From Flexithrix dorotheae DSM 6795 (GTDB taxonomy: Bacteria > Bacteroidota > Bacteroidia > Cytophagales > Flammeovirgaceae), in contig NZ_KB903450.1 in assembly GCF_000379765.1 (NCBI RefSeq), positions 1 to 64,000 on the forward strand: DNA of 64,000 bases. The letters run 5' to 3'. The position numbers were made by a program, and so were the translations under genes. The notes beneath the pieces were generated by a model that worked only from the letters and a program-made list of their open reading frames with translations, was not told the origin of the DNA and searched no databases. Each line of letters opens with the position of its first letter. Positions within the stretch are counted from its first letter, which is position 1. Shown one piece after another: positions 1-7,461 of this stretch.

Positions 1-228
1 AATCAGGAGCGCATGTATTATGGTTTTTATAAAGATAAAAAATTATTGATAGGCAGTGGTGCCATAGAATCAGCCCATAAAGAGGTCATCCAAAAAAGGC
101 TGAAACTGTCAGGACAAAGATGGTCAAAAAAAGGGGCTCAGGCTATCCTGAAATTAAGAATAACTAAGAAAAGTGCAAAATGGAATCAGGTTATCCAAAT
201 CGCAAAATATGGAAAAATGGCGGCATAA
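1..228 (+). CDS. Transposase, C-terminal fragment (ISKra4-like)
   Basis: The frame is open from the first base, so this is a gene cut by the window edge; the ATG at 13 is internal. The visible 75 residues hold the signature LIGSGAIESAHK, then a basic stretch and GQRWSKKGAQAILKLR. This GSGxxESxxK...RW...A...LR pattern is typical of the C-terminus of ISKra4 and related transposases, around the last acidic catalytic residue (the E of IES). In the element it would catalyse transposition. Whether the full copy is intact cannot be judged. The family name comes from motif memory, not from a database search. Confidence 0.7.
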   Translation, partial: NQERMYYGFYKDKKLLIGSGAIESAHKEVIQKRLKLSGQRWSKKGAQAILKLRITKKSAKWNQVIQIAKYGKMAA

Positions 229-250
229 TTGGGATGTTTTTCGTACACCC
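1..250 (+). mobile_element. Right end of an insertion sequence (ISKra4-like), truncated by the window edge
   Basis: Only the 3' end of the element is present: the C-terminus of its transposase (stop at 226-228), then a short non-coding end finishing in TCGTACACCC at 241-250. I take that as the terminal inverted repeat, because ISKra4-type elements commonly begin with GGGTGTA and the host TPR reading frame resumes right after it. The left end and any target duplication lie outside the window, so the exact boundary is inferred. Confidence 0.6.
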
Positions 251-781
251 TACTACAGTATGGATAGTATGGAGCTTGCCCTTAAGGATTTTAAGGTTGC
301 AACCAGTCTGGATACACTTGACCCAGTAAAATTTGAAAACATGGGCGATGCTTATTATTACTTAACAGATTACAAAGCCTCGGGAAATGCTTATAAAAAG
401 GCACTTACCCTTGATGAAAATAATGCAGGATTGTATAATAATCTGGGTTTAACCTATTTAAAGCAGGATATTTATGACGTGGCAGTTGTCAAGTTTACCA
501 AAGCTATTGAAATTAATAATCAAAATGCGACTTATTACGATAACAGAGCATATGCTAAAACTCAGCTGATGGATTATATGGGGGCTGTGGAAGATTACAG
601 TAATTCGATTGATTTGTATGCTCAGGACCCGGAAGTTTACTATAGAAGGGGACTGCTTAAATTAAGCCTTAAGGATAATTTTGATGCATGCAGGGATTTT
701 AAAAAGGCTCAGGAGATGGGTTCGGAGGAGGCCAAAGCAGCCATTGAGGAACATTGTTTTATGAATAAAAGTGGAAAGTAA
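251..781 (+). CDS. TPR-repeat protein, 5' end removed by the IS
   Basis: The frame encodes about three and a half tetratricopeptide repeats (e.g. AGLYNNLGLTYLKQDIYDVAVVKFTKAIEIN), a protein-protein interaction scaffold. The open frame runs back to 173, but residues before 251 are translated from IS DNA. The host part begins inside helix A of a repeat (YYSMDSMELALKDF), so the true N-terminus, probably with a signal peptide and more repeats, is missing. The first host ATG is at 260. It is probably a pseudogene fragment, although IS-driven expression from ATG 173 or 260 is possible. It ends at a terminator shared with the convergent gene at 830-1792. Client and cell location are unknown. Confidence 0.7.
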   Translation, partial: YYSMDSMELALKDFKVATSLDTLDPVKFENMGDAYYYLTDYKASGNAYKKALTLDENNAGLYNNLGLTYLKQDIYDVAVVKFTKAIEINNQNATYYDNRAYAKTQLMDYMGAVEDYSNSIDLYAQDPEVYYRRGLLKLSLKDNFDACRDFKKAQEMGSEEAKAAIEEHCFMNKSGK

Positions 782-787
782 TTTTAA

Positions 788-819
788 AAAACTCAGCCCT
801 CAAAAGCTGAGTTTTTTTA
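788..819. terminator. Bidirectional hairpin terminator
   Basis: Arms AAAACTCAGC (788-797) and GCTGAGTTTT (806-815) with an 8-base loop and a T run on both strands. It lies between the convergent TPR fragment and the Ig-like protein gene. Confidence 0.85.
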
Positions 820-829
820 TTCACCTTTC

Positions 830-1792
830 TTATTTCTCCACAGGAACAATATTGTATATAGCGAACACATAATCCTGATAATCCCCGTTTTTGGCTTCTT
901 CAAAACAAATCAGATATGCATTTTTAATTACCTTGCCAGCCTCATCTTTTAGTGGATAGGTCCTCACTGCATGGATAGCATGAGTAGGGAAGAGCTTTTC
1001 ATTCCAATAATCCTCAGTGTAGGCAGTATGGGAAGGGCTTGTGGTATATATTCCAAAAATGGTTTTTCCCGGATCAAATGATTGGTTTCCTTTTTCTAAT
1101 CTGGGGTAAAGGATTTGATGCTCATGTCCGTCTTCATCGGCTTTGGCTAAAATCCCGATTTCTTTTAGTTCGGGCATATTTTCTTCATTATTGAGGTAAT
1201 AACCAAAGGGTAAAATAAAATCAGGAGAGTATCGGGCAACAGGTATAATGCTTACTGGTCCTTTTTTAGCTTTTTTAAATTGCTGGGCAGAAATCTCTTC
1301 CCCGATAAGCTCCGGATTGGTATGGTTTCCAAGTGAAGTCCAGCCAATATCTATTTTAAATCCAAGAACTTTGAGAGCATCGGCAAGAGGAGGTTCATTT
1401 TTTCCTTCCAGTCCTTTGGTTCCAAGTCCCATTAAAGTGATTTCAATTGGTTTTTCACCTTGTATTTCGATGGTTAGCCTGGCTTCTTCTATCCCAATTT
1501 TTGAAGGGGTGAACTGCACCGCAATTTTAGCCTTATTATTCCTTGAAAGTATTTTCGTTTCTGGTTCCCTAAGTTTAAATGAAGAAGCATTTGTACCGCT
1601 AATCTGGAAGGAAAGGATTTCAAATTCCTTAGTATTGTTGTTCGAAAGGGTAATTTCCTTAAAATCAGAATGCTTGCCCAATACCGTTGAATACACTAAT
1701 CTTACATCACTTACCAGGATGGAATTCCCTCTTTTGGCGCTAATTGAAAGGAATAAAATAAAAATGAAGAGAAATTTTATACGGTAGTTCAT
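830..1792 (-). CDS. Secreted protein with ASPM/SPD-2/Hydin-like Ig domain
   Basis: The 320-residue product starts with a signal peptide (about 1-24, MNYRIKFLFIFILFLSISA). Residues about 27-125 look like a choice-of-anchor D / ASPM-SPD-2-Hydin Ig-like domain: ITLSNNNTKEFEILSFQISG..FKLREP, AKIAVQFTPSKIGIEEARLTI, ITLMGLGTKG. The C-terminal 190 residues are unfamiliar, mixed alpha/beta, and end in a hydrophobic strand. Such Ig modules usually sit in extracytoplasmic structural or adhesive proteins. No catalytic motif or T9SS tail is visible. It is transcribed alone and ends at the shared terminator. The exact role is unknown. Confidence 0.75.
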   Translation of the reverse strand: MNYRIKFLFIFILFLSISAKRGNSILVSDVRLVYSTVLGKHSDFKEITLSNNNTKEFEILSFQISGTNASSFKLREPETKILSRNNKAKIAVQFTPSKIGIEEARLTIEIQGEKPIEITLMGLGTKGLEGKNEPPLADALKVLGFKIDIGWTSLGNHTNPELIGEEISAQQFKKAKKGPVSIIPVARYSPDFILPFGYYLNNEENMPELKEIGILAKADEDGHEHQILYPRLEKGNQSFDPGKTIFGIYTTSPSHTAYTEDYWNEKLFPTHAIHAVRTYPLKDEAGKVIKNAYLICFEEAKNGDYQDYVFAIYNIVPVEK

Positions 1793-2121
1793 TATAGTGC
1801 TTTTGAAGCTTTAGGTTTTAAATATCAGTAGTTTATTTTTTTAAGGGAAAATTTACCAGTTCCCATATTTTATTTAATTCGTTCAATATTAATCATTTTT
1901 CTATCATTTTCTTCCAGAAAATACATTTCTCCATTCTGTTTCTCCTTTACAAAAAATCCATTTCAGGACGGAAATTAAAATGCTAGTGTTAATCCCTCGT
2001 TTTTAAGGCCAGGTCTATAAACCTGACCAGCTAAAAAATTAATTATAAAAACAATTTAGGATAGGGTTTTATAACTCTATTCCAATTGAAGCCAGTTTAC
2101 AATAACCTAGCACTTATTTCT

Positions 2122-3645
2122 ATGAAAAGATTATTATCAAAAAAAATTCTTTTTCTGTTTTCCCTTCTTTCCGTGATGTCATTATCATTGTTTGGGCAGG
2201 ATGAAGAAACTACGGATTATGCATCCAGCTACTTCTCGGATGATGAAAAGCCAAAGAAAAATAAGGATTCAAATACTCAAAGAGAGGATTTCTCAGGGGA
2301 TGCTTTAAACATGATGGATAGTATGAATGTGTTTAGAGCCAATTTTGGAATTACCCAAATCGGTGACCAAAGATTTGTGGGAACCAGACTGCAGCCTGAA
2401 ATTGCTATTGGGAAAATTGGAGCAGGACTTGATATCCCTGTATTCTTTAATATGGATGATTACTCATTCAGGACGGAAGAATTTAAAAACGGAACGGGAA
2501 TTTTAAGAATGATCCAGTATTTTAGGTACGGAGTAAAAGAAAGAGATCCGGTTTATTTGAGAGCGGGAACTTTAACCAATTCTTACATCGGTTATGGAAT
2601 TTTATTGAACAACTATACTAACAGCACCAGTTACGAAAGAAGGAAAATTGGGGGTAGTTTCGATATCCGTCCATCTAAATTATTTGGTTTAGAAGGTTTG
2701 TATAGTGATTTTGATTTCAGTTCAAGGAATCTTTTGGCACTTCGTCCATACATCCGTCCTTTTGCCAAAATGCCTATTCCAGTACTGAGATCTATGGAAA
2801 TGGGGGGAAGTTATATCACTGATTTCGACCAAACTACTCAGGTTTTATATGAAGAAGGAGACAACAAAATTGAGGGAGGAAATGAATTTATTAAGGATGG
2901 CGTAAAAACCTGGAGTGCAGATATGGGTGTCACTTTTTTGAAAATTCCTTTCATTTCAGTTTTTGGTTCTGTGCAGTATGCCAAATTACTGAAAAATACA
3001 TCTGATTCCCTAACCAATTACCTGGCCTTAAACGGGGATGCTTTCCAGCAAAATTACAAGACAGGAGATGGACTTAGTGTGGGATTAAATGCCAAGGTAA
3101 ATTTCATTGGGCAGGTATTTAACATGGATGCCAGAATTGACAGGCTTTGGTATTCAGATTACTTCATGCCTCAGTTTTTTGATGCCATTTATGAAATCAA
3201 TAAAAATGATAAATTATTAAGTCTTACACAGGCAAGGGCCATGAAGGGAATTTACGGTTCACTTACTGCTACTTTAGTAAATAAAATCAGGTTGAGCGGA
3301 AGTTTGGTATTACCAGATGAACTGGGGGAAGGAAACCCTGCTACTGTGACCTTAAGGGCCCAGGCCGTTGATTTATTTGATAAATTAACCCTGGATGGTT
3401 CTTATATAAAAGGTGATTTAATTAACTTAAATGATGCTTTCACGCTTGACAACAGATCATTGGCAAAAGTGAGAGCAGTTTATAAAGTGAATAAATTTAT
3501 TGCTGCTGGTATTGATTATTACTGGACTTTTTCAAAACAGGAAGATGGCTCTTTTGATGTGGGTAATTATGTAATGCCATATTTTGGTTTGCATTTACCT
3601 TTAAACTTCGGAGGAAACAAAGCTCCAGTGATGCCGGAGGAATAG
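2122..3645 (+). CDS. Outer-membrane beta-barrel protein, function unknown
   Basis: The frame opens at 2086, but ATG 2122 is preferred because it gives a clean signal peptide (MKRLLSKKILFLFSLLSVMSLSLFG, cut before QDEE). An acidic, low-complexity linker (about 20-55) follows, then roughly 430 residues of alternating amphipathic strands rich in Tyr/Phe/Gly, with no TonB plug. It resembles large Bacteroidota porin-like barrels, but I cannot name a family. Two terminators follow it. The next gene, on the opposite strand, is a TonB-type protein, but convergent orientation argues against co-expression. A structural or porin role in the outer membrane is inference. Confidence 0.75.
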   Translation: MKRLLSKKILFLFSLLSVMSLSLFGQDEETTDYASSYFSDDEKPKKNKDSNTQREDFSGDALNMMDSMNVFRANFGITQIGDQRFVGTRLQPEIAIGKIGAGLDIPVFFNMDDYSFRTEEFKNGTGILRMIQYFRYGVKERDPVYLRAGTLTNSYIGYGILLNNYTNSTSYERRKIGGSFDIRPSKLFGLEGLYSDFDFSSRNLLALRPYIRPFAKMPIPVLRSMEMGGSYITDFDQTTQVLYEEGDNKIEGGNEFIKDGVKTWSADMGVTFLKIPFISVFGSVQYAKLLKNTSDSLTNYLALNGDAFQQNYKTGDGLSVGLNAKVNFIGQVFNMDARIDRLWYSDYFMPQFFDAIYEINKNDKLLSLTQARAMKGIYGSLTATLVNKIRLSGSLVLPDELGEGNPATVTLRAQAVDLFDKLTLDGSYIKGDLINLNDAFTLDNRSLAKVRAVYKVNKFIAAGIDYYWTFSKQEDGSFDVGNYVMPYFGLHLPLNFGGNKAPVMPEE

Positions 3646-3666
3646 TCCAATTAGAAAAGTTATTAT

Positions 3667-3716
3667 AACCCCCGGGAATTGCTTCATTTTGAGGTTGATT
3701 CTGGGGGTTGTTTTTT
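3667..3716 (+). terminator. Hairpin terminator
   Basis: AACCCCC (3667-3673) pairs with GGGGGTT (3703-3709), with extra pairing inside the loop, followed by GTTTTTTGG. It follows the outer-membrane protein gene. Confidence 0.7.
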
Positions 3717-3730
3717 GGATAATGTTATAA

Positions 3731-3755
3731 AAAAAGCCCCACCACGGGGCTTTTT
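3731..3755. terminator. Bidirectional hairpin terminator
   Basis: Perfect arms AAAAAGCCCC and GGGGCTTTTT around a 5-base loop, with T runs on both strands. It ends the tonB-like gene from the right and backs up the previous terminator from the left. Confidence 0.9.
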
Positions 3756-3795
3756 GTCCTTAACCATAATTATAAAACACACAATTTATCACCTT

Positions 3796-4629
3796 TTACA
3801 TAGCGATTAATTTAAATACTATTGGAATAACCATCTGTTGTCTCACGGCTCTACCTCTTTGCTTGCCAGGTTTCCATTTAGGTGCTTTGCTCATCACTCT
3901 CAGGGCTTCTTCATCACAGCCAGCACCGATTCCCCTGGCAATTTGCAGGTTGGTTAACGAACCATCTTTGTCCACAACAAACTTGATATAGACTCTACCT
4001 TCCACACTGAGGTCAAGGGCTTTCCTTGGATATTTCAGGTTTTCCCCAACAAAGGCATAAAAAGCTTTATAACCCCCAATAGGTTCAGCAGGATCTTCCA
4101 CAATTTGAAAAATTTCTTCAAACTCCTCCTCTTCATCAACATCTTCCTCTACTAAAATTTCCTGAACTTCTTCTACCACAGCTTCTTCATCCGCTTCTAC
4201 ATCCAGGTCAATTTCAATTTCCTGTTCTATTTCCTCTTCATTAGGTACTTCTACGATTTCCGGGTGCATGATTTTGGGGGGTGGAGGAGGCTTGTGTTCT
4301 GTGGGAGGAATTTCCTGCATTTCATCGTACTCAGCTCTTTCTCCCTGCAATTCTACAAGAGTATCCTCTTCAAAAGTAGGGTATTCGAAAACTGCCAAAA
4401 CAAATGCCAGAGAAAGAATTAAACCAAGTTTAAAAATCAATCCTCTATAATTTTCCAAGTCTACACCAGGATATTTTTTGCTTAAGGTGTTGCTTTCAGG
4501 GTGGTACTTCAGGAGTTGTTTTTCCTGTCTATGAATTAAGTATTTTAACAGGTATATCATCCCAATTACCATTAGTATCAGACCTATGATAACTCCGGGA
4601 AAGCCGAGTGTATTTAAAAAGGTAGTCAT
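3796..4629 (-). CDS. TonB-family energy transducer with an extra N-terminal membrane segment
   Basis: The 277-residue protein has a C-terminal TonB domain (about 185-277: YPRKALDLSVEGRVYIKFVVDKDGSL...KWKPGKQRGRAV..MVIPIVFKL). Before it lies a periplasm-spanning linker with a proline run (HKPPPPPKIMHPEIVEVP) and a very acidic stretch (EEEIEQEIEIDLDVEADEE...). TonB carries energy from the ExbB/ExbD motor to outer-membrane receptors such as the one at 49236-52151. Bacteroidota TonB proteins usually have one N-terminal helix, here at about 65-82 (IFKLGLILSLAFVLAVFEY). This protein has a second one at about 10-31. No exbB/exbD is adjacent, and it is transcribed alone. Confidence 0.9.
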   Translation of the reverse strand: MTTFLNTLGFPGVIIGLILMVIGMIYLLKYLIHRQEKQLLKYHPESNTLSKKYPGVDLENYRGLIFKLGLILSLAFVLAVFEYPTFEEDTLVELQGERAEYDEMQEIPPTEHKPPPPPKIMHPEIVEVPNEEEIEQEIEIDLDVEADEEAVVEEVQEILVEEDVDEEEEFEEIFQIVEDPAEPIGGYKAFYAFVGENLKYPRKALDLSVEGRVYIKFVVDKDGSLTNLQIARGIGAGCDEEALRVMSKAPKWKPGKQRGRAVRQQMVIPIVFKLIAM

Positions 4630-4762
4630 GGTAAATGAATTTTAAGGTTAATATGAAATCCGTTTTATCTTCTGATTTCATACCTTATATTACCCCACTT
4701 TTTATCCAATTTCCATGACCAAACCAGTGGTTTTTAAATGATTTTCATCATCAATATTAACC

Positions 4763-5329
4763 CTAAAACTGAAGGTTTGACTTGAATATTTTAATGGCAA
4801 TGGCCAGCAAAATAATTCCAAATACTTTTCTTAAAATATCTGTTCCTGCTCTACCCAGTTTTTTCTCAATCCAGGTAGAAGTCTTTAACACCAGAAATAC
4901 CAAAAGGAGGTTGATTAATATCCCTATAAGTACATTGAAATGATGATATTCCGACCTTAAGGTGAGGATGGTTGTCATGGTTCCTGCACCGGCAATAAGC
5001 GGAAATGCCAAAGGAACAATAGAGGTGGTTTTAGGATTGGCTTCTGTTTTAAATAAATCCTTTCCTAATACCATTTCCATTCCCAATAAAAAAATAATAA
5101 GAGCTCCTGCAAGGGCAAAAGATTCCACATCCAGCCCGAAGAGATTGAGAATTGATTTTCCCAGATACAGGAAAACCACCATAATCACACCCGCAACAAG
5201 AGTCGCTTTAAAGGACTCAATTTTTCCTGATTTGTTTCTTAAATCAATGATAATTGGTATAGATCCTACTATATCAATCACCGAAAATAAAATTATTGAA
5301 ACGGAAAATATTTCTTTTAAATTAAGCAT
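4763..5329 (-). CDS. MarC-family inner-membrane protein
   Basis: The 188-residue polytopic protein has about six membrane helices in the MarC/UPF0056 pattern. Typical blocks are FSVIDIVGSIPIIIDLR near the N-terminus, ALAGALIIFLLGMEMVLG, and IVPLAFPLIAGAGTMTTILTL in the middle. The family's transported substrate is not established; despite the name, a link to multiple antibiotic resistance has not held up. The length is near the family norm of about 200. Upstream are a promoter-like TACCTTTG (minus strand) and a perfect inverted repeat in the leader, suggesting regulation of its own. Confidence 0.88.
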   Translation of the reverse strand: MLNLKEIFSVSIILFSVIDIVGSIPIIIDLRNKSGKIESFKATLVAGVIMVVFLYLGKSILNLFGLDVESFALAGALIIFLLGMEMVLGKDLFKTEANPKTTSIVPLAFPLIAGAGTMTTILTLRSEYHHFNVLIGILINLLLVFLVLKTSTWIEKKLGRAGTDILRKVFGIILLAIAIKIFKSNLQF

Positions 5330-5370
5330 GTTAATTCACTTGTAATCAGTTGTTTAAATAATTTTGGTTA

Positions 5371-5387
5371 CTCCTTTTGAAAAGGAG
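5371..5387. promoter_or_regulatory. Perfect inverted repeat in the marC-family leader, possible operator
   Basis: CTCCTTTT-G-AAAAGGAG: 8-base arms with a one-base centre, between the marC-family -7 box (5390-5397, minus) and its start codon. There is no T run that would make it a terminator. The operator role is inferred from position and symmetry. Confidence 0.4.
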
Positions 5388-5389
5388 CG

Positions 5390-5397
5390 CAAAGGTA
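5390..5397 (-). promoter_or_regulatory. Bacteroidota-type -7 box for the marC-family gene
   Basis: The minus strand reads TACCTTTG, an exact TAnnTTTG match, about 60 bases before the start codon. No clear TTTG -33 element is present. Confidence 0.45.
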
Positions 5398-5415
5398 TGA
5401 TAATTTCATGAAATT

Positions 5416-5428
5416 AAAGTTAACTTTG
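5416..5428 (+). promoter_or_regulatory. -7 box overlapping a palindrome, upstream of the universal stress genes
   Basis: TAACTTTG (5421-5428) matches TAnnTTTG and lies within the 12-base perfect palindrome AAAGTTAACTTT (5416-5427). A dimeric regulator bound there would cover the promoter. It would give a leader of about 140 bases. No good -33 element is seen. Confidence 0.45.
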
Positions 5429-5573
5429 CACTCAAGAATTTTAATTATTATTAAAGATTAAATTCTTGTTGAATTTTTACAGAAACAATTAAATAACTGT
5501 TTGAAAAGAGTTGACAACACAGGTGGAAACCGACCTCCAGTCTTGAGGCTCTTCTTTACAAAATAAATGCGAT

Positions 5574-6491
5574 ATGGCGAAGCTTAAAAGGATAATGGTT
5601 GGGCTGGACTTTACAGAAATTGATAAAACAGTAATTAAATATACTGAGTTTATCAGCAAGTTGGTGGAACCTGAAAAAATTTATTTCATTCACTTTCAGC
5701 AGAGTCTGGATATTCCGGATGAAGTAAAGCAGGAAATTTACGACAATTCCCAGCCTTTTGATGAAATCCTAAGAGAGGAAATGATTTCTTCCGTGAAAGA
5801 ACATTTCAGTTCTTATGAAAATTTTGAAATAGAATATCTGGTGGCGGAAGGTTCTAGGTTGGGCCAGGCTTTGCATTGGTCTAAAATTAAAGAAACTGAT
5901 CTTTTTATTTTAGGAAGAAAGAAAGAAAAAATAAGTGGGGTGTTTTTAACCAGATTTACCCGAAGGTCGAGATGCTCTGTATTAATTGTGCCACAAAAAG
6001 CAGAATTGAATCTGGAAAATATTTTACTATGTAACGACTACTCTAATAACTCAGAGCTGGCTTTCGAACGTATTTTAAATATGGCCAACCTGGTGCCTGG
6101 TGTAACGATCTACAGCCAGCATATTTATGCTGTTCCTACCGGTTATCATAAATCGGGGAAGTCATTCGATACCATTGCCGGGATAATGAAAAATCATTCC
6201 AAGAAAAGGCATAGTGAATTTCTGGAAAAATTTCCCGATATTAAGGCTCAGGTAATTCCGCTCTACACCCTGGATAAAAATGAGCAGCCTGCAAAATTGA
6301 TAAATAAAACAGCGGAAAGTTTACAGGCTAACCTCATTGTATTAGGGGCCAAAGGAATGTCTTATACTTCATCTCTATTTTTAGGAAGCTTTGCTGAGCG
6401 ATTAATAAGATTGCAAACCGATGCTCCGGTTTTGGTAGTGAAAAGTAAAGATCAGGTATTTGGGGTGTTTGAAGCAATAAAAAATTTGTAA
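5574..6491 (+). CDS. Universal stress protein, two UspA domains
   Basis: The 305-residue cytosolic protein has two UspA folds, at about 1-140 (KRIMVGLDFTEIDKTVIKYTEFI...) and 148-292. The second carries the nucleotide-binding pattern GxxGx9G(S/T) in VLGAKGMSYTSSLFLGSFAERLI and ends with APVLVVKS. The first lacks a clear loop (LGRKKEKISGVFLTRFTRRS), so ATP binding is expected only in the C-terminal half. Such proteins help cells survive starvation, redox or energy stress, by unclear mechanisms. It lies 28 bases before a second two-domain Usp gene, so the two are probably co-transcribed. Confidence 0.9.
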   Translation: MAKLKRIMVGLDFTEIDKTVIKYTEFISKLVEPEKIYFIHFQQSLDIPDEVKQEIYDNSQPFDEILREEMISSVKEHFSSYENFEIEYLVAEGSRLGQALHWSKIKETDLFILGRKKEKISGVFLTRFTRRSRCSVLIVPQKAELNLENILLCNDYSNNSELAFERILNMANLVPGVTIYSQHIYAVPTGYHKSGKSFDTIAGIMKNHSKKRHSEFLEKFPDIKAQVIPLYTLDKNEQPAKLINKTAESLQANLIVLGAKGMSYTSSLFLGSFAERLIRLQTDAPVLVVKSKDQVFGVFEAIKNL

Positions 6492-6519
6492 CTTAGGAAA
6501 GAAATAAAAAGTAAAAGCT

Positions 6520-7377
6520 ATGTTTTCAATTCTTGTTCCCATCGATTTTTCCAAAACATCATTAAATGCAGTAAAATATGCGGTAAATTTTGCTCAGAAA
6601 TTTAATTCTACCATAACACTTTACCATAGCCTTTATGTATCGGTTAGTGAAATGGATTCTGGTATGGCAAATGATATATTGCGGGAAAGGAAATCAGATT
6701 TGCATAGTAAGCTTTCCAGAGTGGCTTTGCAATTTGCCGAATATACCTACGAGCAAACCGGTAAACCAGTGGAAATAAATACTTCGATGGGGGAGGGATT
6801 GCCTTCAGATAGTATTAAAACCCTGAGTGAAGGTGACCAATTCAATTTGATCATTATGGGAACTCAGGGGGAAAGAGGCTCTGATGAACAGAGTTGGGGA
6901 AGTATTACCACCAATGTGACCAGCCAGGTAGAAACCCCGGTGCTGGTGATTCCTTTGGAAAGTACTTTTAAGCCCTACGATAAGGTGGTTTATGCTACAG
7001 TTTTCGATAAAGATGATATTCCGGTAATTGATGAAATGCTGGCTTTTTCCGAGAAAATTGAAGCCTCACTGGTATGTGTACAAATCACCTCTACGGATGC
7101 TACCGAGCAAAAAAGAGCAGGCCAGAATCAAAAACTTCTGGAGAATTATTATTGGTTCAGCACCATTGAACAACTTAATTTTCAGGTTCGTGCTAATGAT
7201 AGCGTTGAGGCGGGAATAAAAGAATTTATTCAGGCTGAAAATGCAGATTTATTAATTGTTCACCCGGATAATCGGGAATTTGTGGGAAATCTGGACGAAA
7301 GTGTAACCAGAAATTTATTACTCCATATAGAAATGCCCACATTGGTGGCTAAAAATATTCGGAAAAAAAGTTCTTGA
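6520..7377 (+). CDS. Universal stress protein, second of the pair
   Basis: The 285-residue product has two UspA-like halves. The N-terminal half is the well-conserved one (FSILVPIDFSKTSLNAVKYAVNFAQ; binding loop MGTQGERGSDEQSWGSITTNV; TPVLVIPLE). The C-terminal half (about 148-280) keeps only the fold outline (DLLIVHPDNREFVGN) and no intact loop. The intact loop is therefore in opposite halves of the two neighbouring proteins. It follows 5574-6491 at 28 bases and ends at a strong terminator, giving a two-gene operon. Confidence 0.9.
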   Translation: MFSILVPIDFSKTSLNAVKYAVNFAQKFNSTITLYHSLYVSVSEMDSGMANDILRERKSDLHSKLSRVALQFAEYTYEQTGKPVEINTSMGEGLPSDSIKTLSEGDQFNLIIMGTQGERGSDEQSWGSITTNVTSQVETPVLVIPLESTFKPYDKVVYATVFDKDDIPVIDEMLAFSEKIEASLVCVQITSTDATEQKRAGQNQKLLENYYWFSTIEQLNFQVRANDSVEAGIKEFIQAENADLLIVHPDNREFVGNLDESVTRNLLLHIEMPTLVAKNIRKKSS

Positions 7378-7395
7378 TTTTTGAAGAAAAAATAT

Positions 7396-7430
7396 AAAAA
7401 AGTCCTGGCAAATATTGCCAGGACTTTTTT
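7396..7430. terminator. Bidirectional hairpin terminator
   Basis: A 16-base perfect stem, AAAAAAGTCCTGGCAA with TTGCCAGGACTTTTTT, and a short loop. It separates the universal stress pair from the convergent T9SS cargo gene. Confidence 0.92.
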
Positions 7431-7461
7431 TGGGTCAGAATAATTTATTTGATTTTGCTAA

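Noticed and set aside
173-260. Using ATG 173 as a true start of the TPR gene
   Set aside because: Bases up to about 250 belong to the IS, so the N-terminal residues are not host sequence.
1248-1787. 179-codon frame opposite the Ig-like protein
   Set aside because: Antisense shadow of a gene with a signal peptide and Ig motifs; no recognisable motif of its own.
4962-5345. 127-codon frame opposite the marC-family gene
   Set aside because: Shadow; the minus strand has clear MarC helices and a promoter.
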